Assembly: GCA_030848705.1 (NCBI GenBank)
Contig: CM061237.1
Location: 84,067,910 to 84,131,909 of the forward strand
DNA length: 64,000 bases
Source of the DNA: Heracleum sosnowskyi
Taxonomy: Eukaryota > Streptophyta > Magnoliopsida > Apiales > Apiaceae
Direction of reading: 5' to 3'
Of the stretch, positions 20,064 to 32,174 are shown one piece after another. Below the pieces are notes generated by a model. The model saw only the letters and a list, made by a program, of their open reading frames with translations. It was not told where the DNA came from and did not search any database. The position numbers and the translations under genes were made by a program. The first letter of the stretch is position 1. Each line of letters starts with the position of its first letter.

Positions 20064-23000
20064 GGCATAAAAGAGAGCACCCTTATCTTAGACAGTGGAT
20101 GCTCATGACACATGACTGGAAATAAAGCCCTGCTATCAGATTTTGAGGAGAAGGTTGGCCCAAAGGTTTCCTATGGAGATGGCAACATAGGACGTACTAT
20201 GGGATATGACAATATCAATCTTGGAAGTGTCATCATATCAAATGTAGCTCTAGTCTCAGGACTCAAGCATAATCTGCTATCTGTGAGTCAAATCTGTGAC
20301 AGAGGAAACCATGTAGATTTTCATACTGAACACTGTGAAGTTATCAGTAAATCTACTGGAAAAGTTGTTCTAGTTGGACACAGGCACAACAACATTTATG
20401 AAGCAAGTTTGGTAACAAACTCTGAAGGAAAAACAGTGTGTCTGACTGCAAGAATGTCAAATGAAGAGAGTTGGAACTGGCATAAGAAGCTCTCTCATCT
20501 CAATTTGAACAACATCAATGAGCTAATAAGAAAGGATCTTGTAAGGGGACTTCCAAAATCAATACTCAATCTAGATGGTCTATGTGATTCTTGTCAAAAG
20601 GCCAAGCAAAGGAAGTCATCTTTCAAGAGCAAATCTGAATCTTCAGTAGTGGAAACTTATCATCTTCTACATGTGGATCTCTTTGGACCAGTGAATGTGA
20701 TGTCTATGGGCAGAAAGAAATATGCTCTAGTAATTGTTGATGAATATACTAGATATACATGGGTGTATTTCTTATCAAAGAAGGATGAAACTGCTCAAAC
20801 TCTGATGGATCATGTAAATCTACTGGACAAAGGATCACAGCACAAAGTCAAAATTATAAGGAATGATAATGGAACTGAATTCAGAAACTCAATCATGGAA
20901 GCTTTCTGCAAGGAAAGAGGAGTGAAACAAGAATTTTCTGCACCTGGAACTCCACAGCAAAATGGTGTAGTTGAAAGAAAGAACAGAACTCTAATTGAAG
21001 CTGCCAGAACAATGCATGATGAAGCAAAGTTACCAACCTATTTCTGGGCAGAAGCTGTTCAAACTGCTTGTTTTACTCAAAATGCTATACTGATCAACAA
21101 GCATGGGAAAACACCATATGAGATGGTGAAAAATAAGAAGCCAAATTTGAAATATTTTCATATATTTGGATGCAAATGCTTTGTGTTGAAGACTCATCCT
21201 GAACAGTTGACCAAGTTCGAGTTAAAAGCTGATGAAGGAATCTTTGTTGGCTATCCATTGTCAACAAAAGCATTTAGAGTCTACAATCTGAGAACTAAAG
21301 TGATCATGGAATCCATACATGTGTCATTTGATGACAAGAAAATAACTGGACTTGATGACTTAGTTGAATATGATCAACTGCGCTTTGAAAATGAAGGTTT
21401 ATTTTCTGATGATGTAAACTCTGATGAAGCAGTACCGACAAACTCTGATGAAGCGGTTCTGATAAACTCTGACGAAGCATACTCTGAACCTTTACTGGTA
21501 AATAATGGAGAAACTGAAAATTCTCAAAACAGAGAACCAGTTGAAGGGGAGCATGAGGCAGCTCAACATGGTGACTCAAACACTCAAAGTGAGTCTGTTG
21601 AGGAAGCTGATTCAAACTCTGAAAGCTCAAACTCTGAGCAGTCAAATTCAGGGGGAGCCTCAAATGCTGCAGAAAGTCAACACTTGAATCAGGAGAGCAT
21701 GGATCAAGGGGGAGGATCAAATGATAATGCAAGAAACCACTTACCAACAACAAGAAAGTGGACACATGCACACACACCTGATCTCATAATTGGAGATCCT
21801 GATGCTAGTGTGAGAACTAGAAGTGCAACAAATAATGAGTGTCTGTATCATGCATTCTTGTCTCAAACAGAACCAAAGAAAGTGGAGGAAGCTCTTCAAG
21901 ATGCTAATTGGATAACAACAATGCAAGAAGAGTTAAATGAATTTGAAAGAAATGAAGTCTGGACACTTGTACCTAGGCCAAAGAATAGATCAATTGTAGG
22001 TACAAAGTGGGTTTTCAGAAACAAGACTGACAGTGAAGGTGTGATTACAAGAAACAAGGCTAGACTTGTGGCTAAAGGTTATTCACAACAGGAAGGAATT
22101 GACTATGATGAAACCTTTGCTCCAGTTGCAAGATTGGAGGCCATAAGAATTTTTCTGGCCTATGCTGCACACAAGAAATTTAAAGTCTTTCAGATGGATG
22201 TGAAAAGTGCTTTTCTCAATGGGAAGCTTGAAGAAGAAGTGTTTGTTGAACAACCACCAGGATTTGTAGATCCCAAGCATCCAGATTATGTCTACAGGCT
22301 TGACAAGGCATTATATGGACTAAAGCAAGCACCAAGAGCATGGTATGAAACTCTTGCTCAATTTCTTTTAGAAAGTGGGTTCACAAGAGGTACAATTGAT
22401 AAAACCTTGTTTTATTTCAATTCTGGTGATGATTTGCTTTTAGTTCAAATTTATGTAGATGATATTATTTTTGGATCTACTAATGACAAACTTTGTAAGA
22501 AGTTTGCAAAGCTTATGCAGTCCAGGTACCAAATGAGCATGATGGGAGAGCTTAGTTATTTTCTAGGCTTACAGGTCAAGCAAACAGATGATGGGATTTT
22601 TATCAATCAAGCAAAGTATACCAGAAATCTTCTAAAGAAATTTGGTATGCTTGATAGTTCATCTGCTCCAACTCCCATGGCTACTGCAACAAAGCTAGAC
22701 AAAGACACAGGCGCTATAGTGCATATGACAACCTATAGAGGCATGATAGGGTCTCTTCTGTATCTCACAGCAAGTAGACCTGATATCATGTATGCCACAT
22801 GTCTTTGTGCAAGATTTCAAGCAGATCCCAGAGAGCCTCATCTAACAGCTATAAAAAGGATTTTCAAATATCTCAAAGGAACCATAACCTTGGGTTTGTG
22901 GTATCCTAGAGAATCAGAGTTTAAGCTAATTGGTTACTCTGATGCAGATTTTGCAGGCTGTAAGATAGACAGAAAAAGTACAAGTGGAAGCTGTCAATTC

Positions 23001-23396
23001 TTAGGTGACAGATTGGTTTCTTGGTATAGCAAGAAACAGAAGTCAATTTCCACATCCACTGCAGAAGCAGAGTATATAGCTGCTGGTAGCTGTTGTGCAC
23101 ATATTTTATGGATGAAGAATCAGTTGCTGGATTATGGGTTAAGGTACTCTAAAATACCTATTTTCTGTGATAACCAAAGTGCTATTGCTATGACAGGTAA
23201 TCCAGTACAGCACTCCATGACCAAGCACATCAGCATAAGGTATCATTTTATCAGAGAACATGTGGAGGAAGGAAACATTGGGCTTAATTTTGTGTCTACA
23301 GACCAACAACTTGCAGATATCTTCACCAAACCATTGAGTGAAGATACCTTTACAAGATTGGTAAATGAACTTGGAATGATCTCTGGTTTTGACTAG
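20064..23396 (+). pseudogene. pol: Pol of element B: PR-IN-RT-RNase H, with a stop just after the protease active site
   Basis: The frame entered at 20064 encodes L-D-S-G-C-S, the protease active site, but TGA at 20106-20108 follows at once, where family A has Arg. From 20109 the frame is open to 23396. It includes the integrase H-K-K-L-S-H...C-D-S-C motif, L-F-G-P-V-N-V (first catalytic Asp just before), R-N-D-N-G-T-E-F, G-V-V-E-R-K-N-R-T, RT Y-V-D-D-I-I-F, RNase H S-D-A-D-F and A-E-A-E-Y. In the last RNase H block K-H-I-S (Ser at 23232-23234) stands where A and D have K-H-I-D. An N-S-D-E-A repeat linker (21417-21490) is encoded by the B motif. All other domains look intact. Confidence 0.9.
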
Positions 23397-24798
23397 AGAT
23401 ACGGGTTAGACTCAAAAACTATAAATGTTTGATTTTTATGCTCATGATTCTTTGCATGTGTTAACTGTTATGAGTACCAGTGTCATAAACTCTGAAAGTA
23501 AACTCTGATGTTAAATTCTGTTAGTCATAAAGTGTTGGTCATACTCTGATAGTAAATCACTGAAAGTTACAGTCTAATGCTATACTCTGATTGTAATTTT
23601 GTCTGAAACATATGGACCAATGAAGAAATTTGTATGAAACATAATTATCAGTAAGTAATTATGAATCCTTAAAAGTTGTATAGATTCTGATCTCAAATAT
23701 GTGCAGTAAGTTAACACAACATGATACTGTCTCTGTATTTATAACATCTCTTAGTTTATTGATCCTATACACTGAGTCTGTATTAGTTGTTTGCATTTTC
23801 TCTCATAAATTAATTGCATTAACTGATGAAAAGTCTAAACTCTGATTATTAATTGTAAATAGTTCACCCTCAAATCAAAAGATGCCAAAAAGAGCACAAA
23901 TTCCTTTGAGATCATGTTGTGCCTAGGAAGATCCAGGAACTTATTGTATGAAATAAGGGCTAAATTCTTTGATTTTTGGTGACTAGTGTCAACCACTGAT
24001 TACTGGAAAAATTAAAAAAAATTAAAAAAAAAATAAAAAAAAATACATATATAAAGGGGGTGAAGAATAAAAGATATATCCAAATGAAAGGATATCAAAA
24101 TACAGAGTTTAGATATAAAAATCAGATTTTATGTTTTACATGAGAGTTTAGGCAACCAGTTTTTACTGCTTAAGTTTGTGGATTTTATGCACTTTGAGAT
24201 GATCTAAATATTGATTTCGGTAAACTCTGCTATTGCACACACAATTATTCACATCTGTACAGTTTGAGAAAAGAGTTTATTGACAAAGAAGGACAAATGG
24301 TAAACACTGATGTATTTGTGAAATACGCCGAGGTAACTTTGTTTTAATCTTTGATGGTTAAAATGATTTCTTTGTTTCAGACATTTTATAGTTTTGAGAT
24401 TAGACATTTGTTTAGAAATTCGAAAGAGTATGATTACAAACGGTTAATATTTGTATTAAACAGAGGAGAGAGAGGTTGAGTGTTTTGAAAAGTGTAAAAA
24501 GCGGTAATTATGGCTATTTTTACTGCGCGTGTGTATTGGAAGTTGTTACATACAGCTGTCAGCGTATACATGTTTGACATCTGTCCCACTCACACATTTT
24601 TTCAAAGACGCCTGCTGTGTGTAGTAATGATTAAAACGATTGAGTTTTAATTTTCACGGTTATTATTTAAACTTACTACACATAAACGGTTCATTCTTTT
24701 GCACACTTCATCATTTCATAAGTTTTTACTCACAAACATTGTCTCAAACACTTTCACTGCATACATTCTTATTTCTTGATTTCTTTTAAACTTTTCTA
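23397..24798 (+). promoter_or_regulatory. Element B spacer between pol and ORF3
   Basis: A 1.4-kb non-coding stretch with many copies of the B motif (AAACTCTGA, ATACTCTGA; dense at 23490-23590 and again near 23840 and 24225). A-rich runs lie at 24008-24044, followed by TATATAAA at 24048-24055. A TATTTAA at 24664-24670 lies 135 bp before the ORF3 ATG and may be a core promoter. Nothing protein-like was found. Confidence 0.5.
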
Positions 24799-27700
24799 AT
24801 GGCTACTACAATGTTTACTGCTTCTGGGTTAGAATTTGTTCCTAATAATTACTCAGCTCCTTTGGCAAATGAGAACGCACCAGAGGCGTTTCATTTGATT
24901 CAGAGTTTCTTGTCAAACTCTGATATTGGTACTGCTCTCACCGCACCATTGAAGCTGTCTGCATCTCAAATAAGGACTTTTTGGCAGACAGGTACTTATG
25001 ATAATGGAGGAGAGTCTGGGTCTCCATCCATAATCTTTGAATTTCAAGAAGAAGAGTTTATAGTTACTCCAACAACTGTTCGTGATGCTCTGGGCCTTGA
25101 GGACTTTAATGCTTTCACAATCTCTGTTGGAGATTCTGAGTTAGTTCGAATGATGAGGGAAATAGGCTACTCTGGACCACTGACAAAGCTTGGTCAGTTG
25201 AAGCGACCGCTCTTGAGAAAGGAATGGATTTTCTTTTTCGACTGCATAACAAGGGCGTTCGGGAAGAAGTGCACGAATTGGGATGCAATTCCCACTGATA
25301 GTCTGCAAATCGGGTATTCTCTTCTTTATGGAGGAAATTTTGATGTTGCTAGGCTAGTTTTAACTAATATTGGTGAGAAAATGCTAGAGAATAGGAATGT
25401 TGTTTATTTCTCTAGATTTTGTCAATTGTTATTCAACTTTTGCTGTCCTGATGTTGAGATTTTAGATGATGATGTAATTCTTTCGTTTAAGTTGCATAAA
25501 TGCATCTTCTCTGATCTCACTAATAAAGATAACAAGAAAGGAGATGTTGGTGTTTTGATGTTGCCTGAGTCTGTGCAACAATTCCTGATCAATTCACAAC
25601 AACAACAACCACTTGCAAACTCTGAAGCTGGACCTTCTGTGTCTCAATCACAGAGGTCAAAGAAAACTAAATTGAGGGCTGTTAAATCTGCTAGAGTGAA
25701 TCCATCAAATGCTGAAGCTGGGGTATCAAACACTGCTGATATGCCTCAGAAGAAAAAGTTAAAGAAAAGAAGGGCCAACAGGGCAAAGTCTGATGCTGCT
25801 AATGAGGAGAGTGAAACTGATGATGAAACTCTTCATCAGAGAAAAAGGAGATTAGTAGCAGCACATCTCTTTGGTGCAGAGAATATTTCTTCAACAGTTG
25901 CTGAAACTCTTGAAGTTGAGTTACAGGAGAATGAAGCTGTCAATATGGACAGAGTTTCTATGGAGAATGTAGCTCCTGAAGTTGTTCTTCAAGAGGAGAT
26001 TTCTGACACTCCTGTGCCTACTGAGGACAGAGTAAATGCTGATGCTGGCATGATGAATTTTGAGTTAGAAGCTCCTACATCAAAGACTGATGATGTAGTT
26101 GAGGAAGATGCTGATCATTCTGACAGCAGAGTTTTTGAGAAACTGGATTTCTTTGTTGGTGGAGATATTCCAGATGCACATCCTACTATCAGTACCTGTG
26201 ATACTGAGGATGTAGAAGCTGATCAAGCCACCTTAGTGATTGAAGACTCTGTGGGTTCTCACACAGAGGTTCTCTCAGTAAATAATGCTCATTCTGAACA
26301 AGGTGAGGAAGTTGATCAGAGTTTGGAGGATGTAGCAGAGAATGTACAAGAGGCTGCTGACAAGCTAATCTCTGAGGATATTATTCTTGAAGCTCTACAA
26401 TAATCTGTTGTTGAGGTTGTAACAAAAGAAGCAGAGTTAATGCAAACTGCAAACTCTGAGATTCCAGAACCTGTTGTAGAGAAAGTTATTGATGAAGCTG
26501 CACAGGGTAATTTTGAAAAATCTGCTGAGAATATTCCTGCAGAGAATACAGCAGAGAATGATAATGATGATGTTAGTTCTGATCATTCACAAGAGGAGTT
26601 ATCTGATAGTCAAGCAAACTCTGATGAGCAAAGAGAGGTCAATCGAGCTACGACTGAGCATTATCAGGATATGTACTACAATAGATGGGCTGCTGCAGAT
26701 TGTATCTTTTCAGCACAAAGGGCTGCTAATTTTCTTGGTGATTCTGTGAAGACAATTTCAAATCCTGATATTCTTACAAGTCTAAAGGCCACTGTGATTC
26801 AAATTAAATCTCTCCACAACAGATTTGATGAGTCTCATAAGGAAGTCACTAGTTTGAGGAATGAAGTTAGTCTGCGAGATCTTACTCTGAAGAATGATAG
26901 AGCTTACTACAATTCTATGTTCAAGAAGCAAGCTAAGGACTCTGATGAAATTCAGAAGAGGCTTGGGAAAGTTGAGGACAACCAGACTGCTCTGTCTGCC
27001 CAACTGACTTCAATTTCTACTGCAATTGAGTTGCTGACATCAGTACTACTTTCTGATGATGTCAAAAAGGGGGAGAGTGTACCAAGTGACAAATGCAAAG
27101 ACATTCAAACTCTGAGACGGAGGGATGATGGTAATGATGGTGGAAGCAAGGGAGATGGAAAGAGTTTAAGATTAAATTCTGATAGAAGACCACCAAGATC
27201 AAACTCTGATAGAAGATCAAACTCTGGTAAGGGAAATGTAAACTCTGCCAGTGGTTCAAAACTCAAAAGTTTGATAATCTCTGATAAGCCTACCACAGAT
27301 GAGGAAATTGCTACTAAAATGTTTTTAGAAGAGCATGGTGGTGAGGTAACAGTTGAAGACATGAAAGCTGAAATGCTGAGTCTTGCTGAAGAGCATGAGA
27401 AGAGATTGAAGGATGGTACTTACAAAAAGAAAGCTGTCAAGGTTCCTAGAAGGAAAGAAAAGGGTATTTTCATCAAGGAAATTTCTCAACAGAGTATACA
27501 AGACTCAAGGAAGCCTATGATAGCAAAGAATGATAAAGGCAAGGGTAAACTGGTAGAAGAAGGACAGTTACCTATGAAGAATTTTTCAACCTCTGACAAA
27601 GCTCAAGTTGAAGTTTTTAAAGCTAGATCAACCTCTGACGCTGCTCAAGTTGATGTTTCTACTAAAGTTGTGACAACCTCTGACAAGGCTCAAGTTGTAC

Positions 27701-28473
27701 AAACTCAACTCAAAGGTTTCTTAAAACCTGTACTTTCTGAAACTCTGACATTAGAACCTGTGGATTTTTCTCAAACCAGGACAGTACATGGAAAACAATC
27801 TTATGACAAGTCTGGTTTAGGTTCACACAGAGAGAAAAGGATAAATAACAGTCCAATGGATCAAACATCACTGGCAGAATCTGGTGTTGGGGTTACTCAA
27901 GAAAACCTTGACAAACTAGAGTCTGTTCAGTTAATTCATCATAAGGGACTTAGGAAGGACTTTCTGTTATACTTCATGGCTGATGGCAGAGTATACAGAA
28001 TAGGTGAAAATGACATACATTTGAAAATGGCTGAAGAGTTAGAATATGTCTTATATCTACTCAAAGTCAGAAATCAAAGGATTCAAAATGCTGCTGAAGT
28101 TTTGAGAATAAGGATGATGAGAGCAAAGGCTCTTAGTGGTGCTAAAATTACAAGTGCTTACATTCCTAAGTACAAAAATGCTCATGGAAAGATTGTAGAA
28201 ATGAAAAGAAACAGTGCAAGACTAAGGACTGATCTGGGAGTTAAAGTCTTAGAATTCAATCTAGACTCTGATAAATCATATTTTATTAGGCTAGGGAATG
28301 AGATGAGGAAAAATTCCATCTATTCTTTGAGAGCTGCAATTTATCAGACTGGAGAATCAGATCCAGAGTTAAGAGAGTTGAAGAAAGTTATGATTGAAGA
28401 GCTGGAAAGGGCTGAAAGAAGACTTCTCATGGATTATCTCAGAACTGTTCCTGATATTCAAGAAATCAATTAA
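24799..28473 (+). pseudogene. ORF3 of element B (1224 codons), interrupted by one nonsense codon
   Basis: Unknown function. The ATG at 24799 follows a candidate TATTTAA box. The frame has a single in-frame TAA (26401-26403) and continues to 28473. The N-terminal domain (residues 1-240) shows I-R-T-F-W-Q-T, L-R-K-E-W, F-G-K-K-C-T-N-W-D-A-I-P and Y-F-S-R-F, shared with D and more weakly with A and C. A strongly basic patch (about 25750-25787; K-K-K-L-K-K-R-R) resembles a nuclear localisation signal. The acidic middle is followed by a coiled coil near 26820-27030 and a basic helical C-terminus. There is no signal peptide or membrane span. The B motif recurs, encoding N-S-D/N-S-E. Confidence 0.78.
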
Positions 28474-28621
28474 AGTCTGACTGTAAGTTTTTATTAAAGG
28501 TTTTCTATTCTAAGTTAAAGTTAAACTCTGATATATTAAACACTGCATTTTTTATATTTTTTGACATCATCAATTATCTGTTTAACTTGTACATTTTTAT
28601 TATGCACAAGTTGGGGGAGAT
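28474..28621 (+). promoter_or_regulatory. Element B 3' untranslated region and polypurine tract
   Basis: A short AT-rich stretch containing AAACTCTGA, ending in TTGGGGGAGAT (28611-28621), the plus-strand primer next to the 3' LTR. Confidence 0.88.
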
Positions 28622-29111
28622 TGTTAGATATAATTGCTGACGTTTGTTCATCAGTGTTTAAGCAACAGGTGATCATCAGAGTTTACATGGAAGCCAGTCA
28701 GAGTTTGTTAAAGTCTGACTTGGTGATAGTTGAATTAGCTGTCGGTGCTGAATTGAATATTCTAGAAGCAATATATTCTGAAGATGGAAAGAAGCAGAAT
28801 ATATTGATACAGCTAAGGAGACGGAATAGAAGATTGAAGCAATTCTAATTGATTACAATTTGTATAGCTAATTTGTAGGAGTATCAATTAGAGATTGATT
28901 GTAACTGTGTACTATATAAACACAGATAGGTTATCCCTAGAAGGGATGCGATTATTGAAATATTATTCTTGTAACCTAGAAGCTCTTTGTGATTCATTAA
29001 CATCATAAAGAGAGAAGCTGTTAATATAACTACAGTTTGTTGATTTACAAACTTGTGTTCTTGATTGTTATTCTCATACATACTTGATTATATTGTGTAT
29101 TCGGCGTAACA
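28622..29111 (+). repeat. 3' LTR of element B (490 bp)
   Basis: Identical to the 5' LTR except two positions by eye (gactttgtg/gacttggtg and gagacagaa/gagacggaa). The taagc target duplicate follows at 29112. Confidence 0.95.
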
Positions 29112-30960
29112 TAAGCATCTTGGCAAGATTGGCAGCTAAGGCTCTTAAGGATATTTTCCTCGGCTAATCAGTGGAATCTAAAGCCTACGAGGTAAATTTG
29201 ATTAATCAACAAGAGGTGATTGAAAGTCTGAATATGATGTTCAACAACTCCAAGCTCTCAGCTGTTATGTGTGAAATTAATGGTAATGATGATTCAAATC
29301 CAAGCAGTGGTAATGGTAGTTTAACTACACAGCTCAGTACTTCAACAGAACCACTCAGCGAGGATGAGGATTCTCAGGAAATCCCAACAACAGCTTAGGG
29401 GGAGCAAAAGAAGGATCAATTAGTCAGATCAACACCACAATGAATATCTAGAGGACACTTCAAGAACGTATCTGTCAAGACAAAGGGTTTAGATTCAATA
29501 TCATTCCTAATGTCTAGTTCTTAGTGATCCTAGTGGTGGAGTAAAGACTGGAGCTATAGAGTATGAATGATTATTTTCTTGGTTTTCTTTCTGAAGAAGA
29601 AACAAAGAAAGGTAAAGAAGCTCTGATGGATCCAGATTGGGTGATTGCAAAGCAAAATGAACTCAATCAATCTGAAAGGCAGAAAGTTTGGAAGCTGGTA
29701 CCCAGGCCTAAGGGAAAATATGTTATTGGAACAAGATGGGTATCCAGAATACTGGATGAAATTGGCATTGTTATGAGGGACAAGGCCAAACTGGATGCTA
29801 GGTTACTATTAGGAAGCAGTATCTAACAAGAAGCACCAGTGACGAGACTTGAGGATATCAGGATATATCTGTATGGTGAATATGATCAAGTGCACTCCTG
29901 ATTGGTGAGATAGTAGAAGAAGTCAATGTACAACAGATCCTGGCATTTGCTGTTGCAGATCAATTGGACATTGTATAACTTCTCTTCACAAGATCACTAC
30001 AGGTTGGTATGAACCGGTATCAATACTCAAGCAATCGTCAAAGACATGGTATGACACTCTAACTGAACTTTTACAGAAGATGAATTTATTAGAGTTGTCA
30101 TAAGGCACAAACATAATGGCATATATGTGTAGTGATATCATGATTATATTATATGTTGGTCTACTAACGAAAACTTGAGCAAGAAATTTGCCAAGTCATT
30201 GCAGAGAATGTACAAGATGAGTATGTTGGGAAAGTTGCAATTCTTTTTGGAATTACTTTGAGCAAGCCAGAAGAATAATTCTTTTAGGAGCACAAGTAAG
30301 CCAAAAGAGTGATGGCAATAAAAGTAAGTCAATAATCTTTTGAATGTGCATAATTGAGAAGATTCTAGACATGCCAAGACTCCCTACCAACAGCAGCCAC
30401 TAAAGCTTGATCAGGACAAATCAGGTAAAAGGCAGAAATGACAAGCTAGAGAGGTATGCGTCTCATTAAGTTATTAGCTGCAAATTGACAACACATATTG
30501 TATTCTCAAGTTGCCAATGTGCAAGGTTCCAAGTGGATTTCGAAAATCTAGTCTTATAGTTATCAACATGATTTTTAGATATCTTAAGGGAATACCAAAT
30601 CTCAGTATATGGTACCCTAAAGATACTTATTAACATGTTTAGCTATTTAGATATAAAATACGCAGGTTGTAAGAAAGACAGGAGAAGCATCTCTGGAAGC
30701 TGTCAACCCAAATGACAGGAGGAGCATCTCTAGAAGCTGTCAACTTCGTGGAGGAAGATTGATTTCTTGGTATTATTTCAGAAAATAACTTCATCTCCAA
30801 CAACTCTATGGAACAATCCACGACAATGCACCTTGACAACATGTATCATTTCTTTCGAGAGCATGTCTTCAATTCATAGAGTAACTTGCAGACACGCACC
30901 TTATTTGAAAATCTCATCTGCAAGAAACTCTTGAATAAGTTCACAAGTATAAAATTGTTC
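29112..30960 (+). pseudogene. Decayed family C pol, integrase C-terminus to RNase H (piece 3)
   Basis: After the taagc duplicate the text gives H-L-G-K then K-A-L-x-D-I-F-L-G, S-K-A-Y-E-V-N and V-I-E-S-L-N-M-M-F, equivalent to the post-integrase region of A. A frame at 29563-29826 gives the RT N-terminus (E-A-L-M-D-P-D-W-V-I-A, V-W-K-L-V-P-R-P-K-G, I-G-T-R-W-V). Broken frames then show K-K-F-A-K-S-L-Q, Y-K-M-S-M-L-G, F-R-Y-L-K-G-I-P-N-L, W-Y-P-K and Y-H-F-F-R-E-H-V. The Y-V-D-D box is lost. Many stops and deletions show long inactivity. Confidence 0.85.
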
Positions 30961-32174
30961 ATATTTTAAGGACTTGTGAATTTATTTAACATCCAGTCCT
31001 CATCTTAATAATTTAGTGCTAATATCTAACTCATAGATATTTAGTACTAATTTATTATTATTTATTTAATGAAATTTGAATTATGGAAATTGAAGCAGTT
31101 CAATATCTTATTTGCTCCATAATTTAAAATACATAAAATAAATATGCAGCATAATTTATTGGATTTTAATTGGTTAATATCATTCAATGATATTTAGTCG
31201 ATTTTATTCTGAGAAAATTGTGAATTTTCTGTTGACAATTGATTTTGGTAAATTTGAAAAGATTTATTAGAATTAAAACTTGATAGGAAATAAAACAGTC
31301 TAAATTTTAAAACAAGAACATGTTTTAAAATGAAGACAGAAGCAAAAAAATATCGAATTTAGGAAATTCGATAGTTTTTCAAGTACATAGATAAATCTAT
31401 CGAAATAAATTTTCGATAGTTTTTGAAAAGGAAAAAGAAAAACTATTGAAAACATTTCTCGATACTTTTTGAGGAAAATTTGAAAAAGCATCGAATTGAA
31501 TTTCATTATTTTTTATCTAAATTCTCGATGGTTTTTGAATTAAAATGAAAATCTATCTGAGAATTAATTTTTCCTTTATTTTAATTCTCGATAGTTTTTC
31601 CACAAAGGATCCCTCGATAGTTTTTCAAGCTTTAAAAGGTAACAAGTTCGATAGTTTTTCAGAAAAACTTTTTAAATTCTGATTTTCAAACTCTTCGTTA
31701 TTTTTCAAAATTTATCGAAGTAAAGTTGACAGTTTTACCCCCAACTTAAAACAATCGAACATACTATTAAAAACATCGAACACTGTAAAGACAATATTGC
31801 CCCTGTCAATTCAATAAGTATTTAACAACCCCTTACGTTTTTTTTCTTATTATCAGATCTAAGGGCTTTTGTTTATACTTACTAGAATACATATAACCAA
31901 GAACATCACTGCCTCAAGAACTTGTTTCTAAGAAAACTATTTTCACTATTGTTCTTTAGAAGTTAATTGTTTTCAATTGATTTCTTCAGATAATTCTAAT
32001 TATTTGTGTTACCAAAAGTAGGGTTCTTGATAATAGTGATTCGAAGTTGTGTTTTTTTTAAGAAAAAGGGGTAATTTTGTTTTAAGGATATTTTGTGTCA
32101 AGTTTGATTAATTAGTAATAATTAATTAAATTTAATTGGTTTTAGTTTTGGTTTAAAAGTAACCAAGACTAATC
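30961..32174 (+). other. Element C spacer between pol and ORF3 with clustered C motifs
   Basis: AT-rich, no coding evidence. From about 31355 to 31790 it carries many copies of the C-family motif TTCGATAGTTTTTC and its reverse AAAACTATCGAA, including degraded forms. A TATTTAAC at 31819-31825 and TATA-like sequences near 31870-31900 could have served an ORF3 promoter, as in A, B and D, although they are farther from the start here. Confidence 0.55.

Larger units (their letters stand above)
17168..29111 (+). mobile_element. Element B: complete young Sirevirus-type element (11.9 kb)
   Basis: Two 490-bp LTRs differing at two positions by eye, a PBS, gag, pol, ORF3 and a PPT, flanked by taagc on both sides (17163-17167 and 29112-29116). 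It is a different family from A: shorter LTRs, no C-rich tract at the LTR end, a gag with three knuckles, and its own dispersed motif AAACTCTGA. Despite young LTRs it has three coding lesions: a gag frameshift, a stop in protease and a stop in ORF3. Confidence 0.96.

Noticed and set aside
28561..28848. 95-aa ORF across the B PPT and 3' LTR
   Set aside because: It reads through the PPT and LTR start, and the 5' LTR version is truncated; no protein features.
31355..31790. CRISPR-like spaced repeats in the C spacer
   Set aside because: Repeats are short, degenerate, in both orientations and irregularly spaced; the plant retrotransposon context excludes CRISPR.
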